Source of the DNA: CAZNPW01 sp964575185
GTDB lineage: Bacteria; Pseudomonadota; Alphaproteobacteria; Rhodobacterales; Rhodobacteraceae
Assembly: GCA_964575185.1 (NCBI GenBank)
Contig: CAZNPW010000028.1
Location: forward strand, 1 to 39,746
Direction: 5' to 3'
DNA length: 39,746 bases
Of the stretch, positions 34,401 to 39,746 are shown in pieces. The notes beneath the pieces were generated by a model. The model worked only from the letters and a program-made list of their open reading frames with translations, was not told the origin of the DNA and ran no database searches. How positions within the stretch are numbered: position 1 is the first letter of the stretch; every line of letters begins with the position of its first letter. A program made the position numbers and the translations under genes.

Positions 34401-36841
34401 GCGAGAACCTGATCCGGCTTCCCGTCACCGCCGAATGGGGCGCCGGGGCCTATGTCACGGCGCAGGTGCTGCGGCCGATGGACGTGGCCGCGGGACGCAA
34501 CCCGCAGCGCGCGCTCGGGCTGTCCTACGCCGCCGTCGCCCCGGGCGACCGGCAGCTCGACGTGGCGGTGGAGGCCCCGGCCGAATCGGCCCCGCGCGCG
34601 CCGCTCGACGTGGCGGTGCGGGTCGCCGCCCCGGCGGGCGAGACCGCCTGGGTCACGGTCGCCGCCGTCGACCAGGGCATCCTGAACCTGACCGCCTTCA
34701 CCCCGCCCGACCCGGCGGGCCACTACTTCGGCCAGCGCCGCCTGGGCGTCGGCATCCGCGACGTCTACGGTCGGCTGATCGACGGGCTGACGGGGGCGGC
34801 GGGCACCGTGCGGTCGGGCGGCGACGCCGGGGCCAACGCGCGGCTGCAGGCCCCCCCGCCCACCGAGGCGCTGGTGGCTCTGTTCTCGGGCCCCGTGCAG
34901 GTCGGGGCCGACGGCCTCGCGCGGGTCAGCTTCGACCTGCCCGCCTTCAACGGCGAGGTCCGCGTCATGGCCGTCGCCTGGACCCCGACCGCGGTCGGCC
35001 AGGCCGACGCAAGCGTGCTCGTCCGCGACCCGGTGGTCGTGACCGCCAGCCTGCCGCGCTTCATGGCCCCCGGCGATACCTCGCGCCTGCTGCTCGAGGT
35101 GGTCCACGCGACCGGGCCTGCGGGCGAGATGCAGCTTGCGCTGACCGGCCGTGGCGTGACCGTCGGCGCGGCGCCCGCGCCCTTCACGCTCGCGGACCAG
35201 GGCAAGCAGACCTTCAGCATCCCCGTCACCGCCGGGCCGGCGGGCGTCCAGACCATCGACGTGGCCCTGACCACGCCCGACGGACGCGTCCTGACCCGCA
35301 CCCTGACCCTGCCCGTCGAACGCACCGACCCGCCCATCGCCCGCGTCTCGCGGTTCGACCTGATGCCGGGGCAGACCTTCACCTTCGACCAGGCGGTGTT
35401 CGACGGGCTCGACCCCGCGACGGCGCGGGCGACGCTCGCCGCCGGGCCGATCGCGCGGCTGAACGCGCCGGGGCTGCTCGCCAGCCTCGACCGCTACCCC
35501 TACGGCTGCACCGAACAGATCGCCGCGGTCGCCATGCCGCTGCTGTACTTCGACGAGATCGCGACGGCGATGGGTGGTGCTGGCGCGCCCGAGATCGGGC
35601 CGCGCGTGCAACAGGCCATCGACGCGGTGCTGATGAACCAGACCGCCGAGGGTGCCTTCGGCCTGTGGGAGCCCATGTCGGGCGACTTCTGGCTCGACGC
35701 CTTCGTGACGGACTTCCTCAGCCGCGCCCGCGCGGCGGGCTACGCCGTGCCCGACCAGGCCTTCCGGTCGGCGCTGTCGAACCTGCGCAACCAGGTGAAC
35801 TACGCCCCCGACTTCACGCCCGAGATCAACAACGGCGGCGAGGCGCTGGCCTATGCGCTGATGGTGCTGGCGCGCGAAGGGGCGGCGGCGGTGGGCGACC
35901 TGCGCTACTACGCCGACGTCAAGGGCGACGACTTCGCCACCGCGCTGGCGCAGGCGCAGCTCGGCGCGGCGCTCGCCTCCTACGGCGACCAGCTGCGCGC
36001 CGACGCGATGTTCGCCCGCGCCGCCGCCCGGCTGAACCGGCCTTTGGGCGACGCGCAGATCCTGCGCGCCGACTACGGCACCGACGACCGCGACATGGCG
36101 GGCGTGCTGACGCTCGCGCTCGAGGCCGGGTCGAAGGCCGTCGACACCGACGCGCTCGTCGGCCAGCTCGCCGCGCGCGACGCGCCCTTCTCGACGCAGG
36201 AGGCGACATGGCGGCTCTTGGCCGCGCGGGCACTTCTGGGCGAGGGCCGCTTCGGCGGGCTGACGATCGACGGTCGGCCGGCCGACGGCCCGCTCGTGCG
36301 CACGATGCTGCCGGGCACCACCGCCGCCATCGCCAACACCCGCGAACGCCGCACCACGCTGACGGTCACGGCCTTCGGCGTGCCGACCGAACCGCAGCCC
36401 GCGGGCGGCAACGGCTATGCCATCACCCGCAGCTACTTCACGCTCGACGGCGACCCGGTCGACCTGGGGTCGGTCGCGCAGGGCACGCGGCTCGTGACGG
36501 TGCTCGAGGTCACGCCCTTCGCCCGGGGCGAGGCGCGGCTGATGGTGAACGACGCCCTGCCCGCGGGGTTCGAGATCGACAACCCGAACCTCATCGCCGG
36601 CGGGTCCACCGCGCAGCTCGCCTGGCTCGACGCGGTGGGTGACGCGGCGCACACCGAGTTCCGGCAGGACCGCTTCCTGACCGCGATCGACCGCTACGAC
36701 GCGACGCCCTTCCGGCTGGCCTACATCGTCCGCGCGGTCAGCCCCGGCACCTTCCGCCATCCTGCGGCGCTGGTCGAGGACATGTATCGCCCCGACTTCC
36801 GCGCCACGTCGGAGGCGGGGACGGTCACGATCACGGAATGA
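31436..36841 (+). CDS. Bacterial alpha-2-macroglobulin with thioester
   Basis: A 1801-residue exported protein that is expected to trap proteases in the periplasm. The signal peptide MRTFAGLVLLAALFPTFSPA ends near residue 20 with no lipobox Cys. A PAN/Apple-like module follows with C53, C57, C63 and C75, then a long series of MG beta-sandwich domains, for example PPVDVFLTTDRGAYRAGETV (a typical MG2-like start), and a bait-type region around 860-900. The thioester motif is C1358-T-E-Q in PYGCTEQIAAVAMPLLYFD, followed by the alpha/alpha toroid TED. ATG at 31436 has GGGGAG 9 bases upstream. Its stop overlaps the pbpC start (ATGA). This is the YfhM-PbpC pair known from other proteobacteria, in which PbpC repairs murein after attack while the macroglobulin blocks proteases. 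Confidence 0.93.
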   Translation: MRTFAGLVLLAALFPTFSPAQDLIPDRRFVMTQDQDLPGGDLSQIFDTTVDACQLACLADGSCTAMTFNSVNGACFPKANPGAGEFFPGAWSGLVLAADPGAETRAAARRAEVPFLFDWDIAAAVTQAQGLANEHYVNGWTTEDLRRSAQDSMAASDPATGAGLWGAAVNLTDAAGDWNDYALALGQAANADANNQYALRDRAIWAATNAYLRADGAAERATILVTLGDALEAQGRGRDKVAALRLAQALAPREDTAQALADAIALYGFRIVETLVQADTARPRICASFSEPLADRGVDYSSFVQLTDPGLTVARDGTQLCVEGVQHGATYRVTFREGLPAADGQTLTAPVEISQYVRDRNPGARFAGRGYILPAGEGAAIPVETVNTERLDLTLYRVTDRNILRAMQDGYFGTPMQTWQQEPFAANIGTQIWQGTAQVGQQVNTDITTRLPMDEALAGQPPGIYALQAAVPGVDPYVSAPAWQWFVVSDLGLTSLSGTDGLHVFARSLGTAAAVTGATVDLISQGNDVLGRATTDAMGHAVFDPGLTRGRGAAAPAMLVVRQGDDMSFLSLTDPEFDLSDRGVEGRPAAPPVDVFLTTDRGAYRAGETVNVTALARDPQVAAISGLPLTAVWFRPDGVEQSRAVVTDRAGGYVFAQAIAGNAPRGVWRLELRAEADGEALASQTFLVEDFLPERIDFTLTLADTPLTLTQTPELSIAARYLFGALGADLAVEGEVLLQQAAEVAGFPGYVWGDANAPFAALMEPIPPTVTDTTGAATVALPMPQTADPGVPLELRATVRLAEGSGRPVERRVTRALTPTAALIGVKPGFDGGLPEGAEATFQVVGTGPGAEGARATWTVSRIETDYQWYSQDGAWNWEPVTTRTPAGEGTVTLGSAPATITVPTTWGEYELRIEGAGAVTTVGFSSGWYAPAGLRDTPDTLELSLDKPAYAPGDTATLRVVPRAAGVALVTVLSNRVIAMQAVEVTEGENLIRLPVTAEWGAGAYVTAQVLRPMDVAAGRNPQRALGLSYAAVAPGDRQLDVAVEAPAESAPRAPLDVAVRVAAPAGETAWVTVAAVDQGILNLTAFTPPDPAGHYFGQRRLGVGIRDVYGRLIDGLTGAAGTVRSGGDAGANARLQAPPPTEALVALFSGPVQVGADGLARVSFDLPAFNGEVRVMAVAWTPTAVGQADASVLVRDPVVVTASLPRFMAPGDTSRLLLEVVHATGPAGEMQLALTGRGVTVGAAPAPFTLADQGKQTFSIPVTAGPAGVQTIDVALTTPDGRVLTRTLTLPVERTDPPIARVSRFDLMPGQTFTFDQAVFDGLDPATARATLAAGPIARLNAPGLLASLDRYPYGCTEQIAAVAMPLLYFDEIATAMGGAGAPEIGPRVQQAIDAVLMNQTAEGAFGLWEPMSGDFWLDAFVTDFLSRARAAGYAVPDQAFRSALSNLRNQVNYAPDFTPEINNGGEALAYALMVLAREGAAAVGDLRYYADVKGDDFATALAQAQLGAALASYGDQLRADAMFARAAARLNRPLGDAQILRADYGTDDRDMAGVLTLALEAGSKAVDTDALVGQLAARDAPFSTQEATWRLLAARALLGEGRFGGLTIDGRPADGPLVRTMLPGTTAAIANTRERRTTLTVTAFGVPTEPQPAGGNGYAITRSYFTLDGDPVDLGSVAQGTRLVTVLEVTPFARGEARLMVNDALPAGFEIDNPNLIAGGSTAQLAWLDAVGDAAHTEFRQDRFLTAIDRYDATPFRLAYIVRAVSPGTFRHPAALVEDMYRPDFRATSEAGTVTITE

Positions 36842-38904
36842 AGGCGCCCCCGATGCGCGCAAGGTGGCCCCTGGCGCTCGCGGCGGCGCTGTTCGTCCTG
36901 GGCGCCGCGGCCGACGGCTTCCGCGCCTGGGTCGCGGCGACCGACCTGCCGCCGCTGGCGCTGCCCATGTCGGCCGAGGTGCGTGCCCGCGACGGCACCC
37001 TGATGCGCGCCTACACCGTCGCCGACGGGCGCTGGCGGATGGGCGTCGCCCTGCCCGACGTGGACCCGGGCTATGTGGCGATGCTGGTCGCCTACGAGGA
37101 CAGGCGGTTCTTCGACCACGCCGGGGTGGACCCCGTCGCCATGGCGCGCGCCGTCGCCCAGGCGCTGTGGAACGGCCACGTCGTCAGCGGCGGGTCCACC
37201 CTCACGATGCAGGTCGCGCGCCTGCTGGAGGAGTCCGGCACCGGCACCTGGGCGGGCAAGCTGCGCCAGATGCGGGTGGCCTGGGCGCTCGAGGCGCGCC
37301 TGTCCAAGGAGGAAATCCTTCGTCTCTACCTGCACCTCGCGCCCTTCGGCGGCAACCTGGAGGGCGTCCGCGCCGCGACCTTCGCCTATTTCGGCAAGGA
37401 GCCGCGCCGCCTGACCCCGGCCGAGGCCGCGCTCCTGGTCGCGATTCCCCAGGCCCCCGAAAGCCGACGCCCCGACCGCAACCCGCAGGCCGCGCTGGAG
37501 GCCCGCGCCCGCGTGCTGGACCGCGCCACCGGCGACGGGCTGATCGACCGCGACGCGGCGGCGGCGGCGCGGACCGAACCCGTCCCCGACGCCCGCCGCC
37601 CCTTCCCGGCGACGGCCCCGCACCTGGCCGACCGCCTGCGCCGCGAGGATCCGCTGGCGCAGGTCATCCCGACCACCATCGACGCCGCCCTCCAGCTGCG
37701 GCTGGAGCGGCTGGCGGCCGAGGCGGTGCAGGGCGGCGCGGCGCAGGGCGGCGCGGACGACCTCCAGATCGGCATCGTGGTCGCCGACCACGCGACGGGC
37801 GAGATCCTTGCCAGCGTCGGCTCGGCCGGCTTCACCGACGACGCCCGCCGCGGCTTCGTCGACATGACGCAGGCCCTGCGGTCGCCCGGCAGCACGCTGA
37901 AGCCGCTGGTCTACGCGCTCGCCTTCGACGACGGGCTGGCGCAACCCGAGACGATCATCGACGACCGTCCCGTGCGCTTCGACACCTACGCCCCGCAGAA
38001 CTTCGACCGACTGTTCCGCGGCGAGGTCCGCCTGCGCGAGGCGCTGCAACTGTCGCTGAACACCCCCGTGGTGCAGCTTCTGGACGCGATGGGGCCGGCG
38101 CGGCTCCTGGTCGCGCTCGATGCGGCGGGCGTGACCGCGGTGGTGCCGGGGGGCCAGCCGGGGCTGGCCGTGGCGCTGGGGGGCGTCGGCATCAGCCTGC
38201 AGGACATGGTGCAGCTCTACGCCACGCTGGCCCGCGGCGGGGTCGCCCTGCCGCTCGCCGCACGGGCGGACGGCGCGCGGGACGAAGGGGCGCGCGTCGT
38301 CTCCGCCGTCGCGGCCTGGCAGGTCGGCGACATCCTCGCGGGCCTCGCGCCCCCGCCGGGGTCGCCGCCGAACCGGCTCGCCTACAAGACCGGCACCAGC
38401 TACGGCAGTCGCGACGCCTGGGCCATCGGCTATGACGGCGCGCATGTGGCCGGCGTCTGGATGGGCCGCGCCGACGGCACCCCGGTGCCGGGTGCCTTCG
38501 GTGCCGCGGTCGCGGCACCGGTCCTGTTCCGCACCTTCGGCCGCATCGCGCCCGACCTCGCCCCGCAGCCCGCCCCGCCGCCCGCGACGCTGATGCTGGC
38601 CAATCCCGAGCTTCCCCCGCCCCTGCGGCAGTTCCGCCCGCGCGACGCGGCCCTGTCCGCGCCGGGCGACCTGGCGCTCGCCTTCCCGCCCGACGGGGCC
38701 GAGGTCGCGCTTCTGCCGCAGGGCCTGAAGGTCCGCATCGAAGGCGGCAACCCCCCCTTCACCTTCATGGTGGACGGCACCCCCGCCGTGATCGCCACCC
38801 GCGCGCGCGAGGCGCTGCTGCCCGCCGCCGCGGGATTTCTGAACCTGTCGGTGATCGACGCGACCGGCGCCGCAGCGCGGGCCGAGGTCCGGGTCCTGCC
38901 GTAG
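36838..38904 (+). CDS. pbpC: Penicillin-binding protein 1C
   Basis: A bifunctional murein synthase, 688 residues, anchored by an N-terminal helix (about 10-28). The GT51 glycosyltransferase part has EDRRFFDHAGVDP with Glu87 and GGSTLTMQVARLL; it is followed by LRLYLHLAPFGGNLEGVRAA. The transpeptidase has S352-T-L-K355 in SPGSTLKP, SLNTP and K517TGTS. The C-terminal BiPBP_C domain (about 620-688) includes PPFTFMVDGTP. ATG at 36838 overlaps the macroglobulin stop as ATGA, so translation is coupled; an in-frame ATG at 36853 is less likely. The stop is one base from the end of the convergent smc gene. Confidence 0.96.
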   Translation: MKAPPMRARWPLALAAALFVLGAAADGFRAWVAATDLPPLALPMSAEVRARDGTLMRAYTVADGRWRMGVALPDVDPGYVAMLVAYEDRRFFDHAGVDPVAMARAVAQALWNGHVVSGGSTLTMQVARLLEESGTGTWAGKLRQMRVAWALEARLSKEEILRLYLHLAPFGGNLEGVRAATFAYFGKEPRRLTPAEAALLVAIPQAPESRRPDRNPQAALEARARVLDRATGDGLIDRDAAAAARTEPVPDARRPFPATAPHLADRLRREDPLAQVIPTTIDAALQLRLERLAAEAVQGGAAQGGADDLQIGIVVADHATGEILASVGSAGFTDDARRGFVDMTQALRSPGSTLKPLVYALAFDDGLAQPETIIDDRPVRFDTYAPQNFDRLFRGEVRLREALQLSLNTPVVQLLDAMGPARLLVALDAAGVTAVVPGGQPGLAVALGGVGISLQDMVQLYATLARGGVALPLAARADGARDEGARVVSAVAAWQVGDILAGLAPPPGSPPNRLAYKTGTSYGSRDAWAIGYDGAHVAGVWMGRADGTPVPGAFGAAVAAPVLFRTFGRIAPDLAPQPAPPPATLMLANPELPPPLRQFRPRDAALSAPGDLALAFPPDGAEVALLPQGLKVRIEGGNPPFTFMVDGTPAVIATRAREALLPAAAGFLNLSVIDATGAAARAEVRVLP

Positions 38905-38905
38905 T

Positions 38906-39746
38906 CTAGGCGACCAGGGCCTCCGCCTTCGTCAGATCCACGCTGACAAGCTGGCTGACCCCCGGCTCGGCCATCGTCACGCCGAACAGCCGGTCCATCC
39001 GCGCCATCGTCACGGCGTGGTGGGTGATGATGAGAAATCGCGTCGCGGTCCGCCGCGTCATCTCGTCCAGCAGGTCGCAGAAGCGCGCGACGTTGGCATC
39101 GTCCAGCGGCGCGTCGACCTCGTCCAGCACGCAGATCGGCGCGGGGTTGGCCAGGAACACCCCGAAGATCAGCGCGAGCGCCGTCAGCGTCTGCTCGCCC
39201 CCGGACAGCAGCGATAGCGTGGCGAGCTTCTTGCCCGGGGGCTGGCACATGATCTCGAGCCCCGCCTCCAGCGGGTCGTCGCTTTCCACCAGCACCAGCC
39301 GCGCCTCGCCGCCGCCGAACAGGTGCCTGAACAGCATCGTGAAGTTCGTGCTGACCTGGGCGAAGGCGGTCAGCAGCCGCTCGCGGCCCTCCCGGTTCAG
39401 GCTGCCGATCCCGGCGCGCAGCCTGCGCACCGCCTCGTCGAGGTCGGCCTTCTCGGCCGCCAGCGTGTCGTGCTCCGTCTGGACCGCGCGGGCGTCCTCC
39501 TCGGCGCGCAGGTTGACGGCCCCCAGCGCCTCGCGCTGGCGGCGCAGGCGGGCGACCGCGACATCAAGCGCCTCGGCGTCCGCGTCGGGCGCGGGCAGGC
39601 TGTCCTGCAGCGTCTCGGGCGTGGTGGCGAGCTCCGCGGCGATGCGCCGGGCGGCCTGGTCCACCGCCGCGGCGGCGGCATCGCGCAGCGCCTCGGCCCG
39701 GGCGCGGTCCTCGCGCGCCTCGCCCGCGGCACGCTCGGCCTCGCGC
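38906..39746 (-). CDS. smc: Chromosome segregation protein SMC, C-terminal part (start beyond window)
   Basis: The last 279 or so codons of an SMC ATPase; the frame stays open to the window edge. The first visible part is coiled coil (RARAEALRDAAAAVDQAARR and on), which leads into the C-terminal head. The head has the signature LSGGEQTLTALALIF, Walker B ICVLDEVDAPLDDANVARFC and the D-loop and switch region ATRFLIITHHAVTMARMDRL. SMC dimers organise and segregate the chromosome with ScpA and ScpB. The TAG at 38906-38908 is separated from the pbpC stop by one base, tail to tail, so any terminator for either gene would lie inside the other. Confidence 0.95.
   Translation of the reverse strand, partial: REAERAAGEAREDRARAEALRDAAAAAVDQAARRIAAELATTPETLQDSLPAPDADAEALDVAVARLRRQREALGAVNLRAEEDARAVQTEHDTLAAEKADLDEAVRRLRAGIGSLNREGRERLLTAFAQVSTNFTMLFRHLFGGGEARLVLVESDDPLEAGLEIMCQPPGKKLATLSLLSGGEQTLTALALIFGVFLANPAPICVLDEVDAPLDDANVARFCDLLDEMTRRTATRFLIITHHAVTMARMDRLFGVTMAEPGVSQLVSVDLTKAEALVA

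Noticed and set aside
31340..36862. An unbroken 1840-codon frame on the minus strand opposite the alpha-2-macroglobulin gene
   Set aside because: High GC removes stop codons on the antisense strand. The translation is Arg/Gly/His/Val-rich without motifs, while the plus frame has a signal peptide and the CTEQ motif.

Overview
The window is a gene-dense, very GC-rich (about 70% by eye) chromosomal segment of an alphaproteobacterium, most likely a member of the Rhodobacterales (Paracoccaceae/Roseobacter group). The evidence is the five-gene F1 cluster atpHAGDC without the F0 genes, the companions DUF1150, DUF2125 and DUF465, an Hsp20-DUF1150 pair, and an ExbB/MotA-like gene paired with an OmpA-domain gene. 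I see no rRNA, tRNA, CRISPR array, insertion sequence, prophage or integrase. About 33 protein genes can be supported; the first (epimerase) and the last (smc) run off the edges.

Layout. 1-6533: a carbohydrate catabolic locus. A minus-strand operon encodes a periplasmic binding protein, a double ATPase, two permeases and a sugar 3-epimerase-like TIM-barrel enzyme. A LacI-type regulator is divergent, and the spacer holds two matching operator-like dyads. 6673-11488: F1 ATP synthase operon, minus strand. 11614-13237: a divergent pair, a methyltransferase-like protein and glyoxalase II. 13395-15946: clpA and a possible coupled small ORF. 16123-20458: a minus-strand group comprising a ChaC-like gene, an ExbB/MotA-like channel protein, an OmpA/MotB-like partner and a short-chain dehydrogenase. 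20521-22305: DUF2125, then convergent DUF1150 and hsp20. 22501-24335: DUF465 and purEK. 24319-28087: an alpha/beta hydrolase (minus), then Nudix, YggT and RecQ (plus). 28088-28741: about 650 bases of extremely GC-rich sequence without a convincing gene. 28742-31288: a cytosolic double-PAS hybrid histidine kinase. 31436-38904: a bacterial alpha-2-macroglobulin coupled to penicillin-binding protein 1C. 38906-end: the C-terminal head of SMC, convergent with pbpC.

How the genes work together. The first locus takes up an unidentified monosaccharide or polyol and epimerises it under LacI-type control. The atp cluster makes the catalytic head of ATP synthase. purEK carry out the AIR-to-CAIR step of purine synthesis. 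The alpha-2-macroglobulin/PBP1C pair is thought to combine protease trapping with murein repair in the periplasm. The ExbB/OmpA pair looks like a proton-driven cell-envelope motor with extended coiled coils.

I found no clear new defence system or novel multi-gene machine. The most interesting signals are regulatory or structural: the paired LacI-type operators, a long hairpin directly before purE with a possible leaderless start, a bidirectional stem-loop between convergent genes, a heat-shock-type promoter for hsp20, and in-frame 21-bp and 33-bp tandem repeats in the motor-like pair. All promoter and operator calls are by eye.
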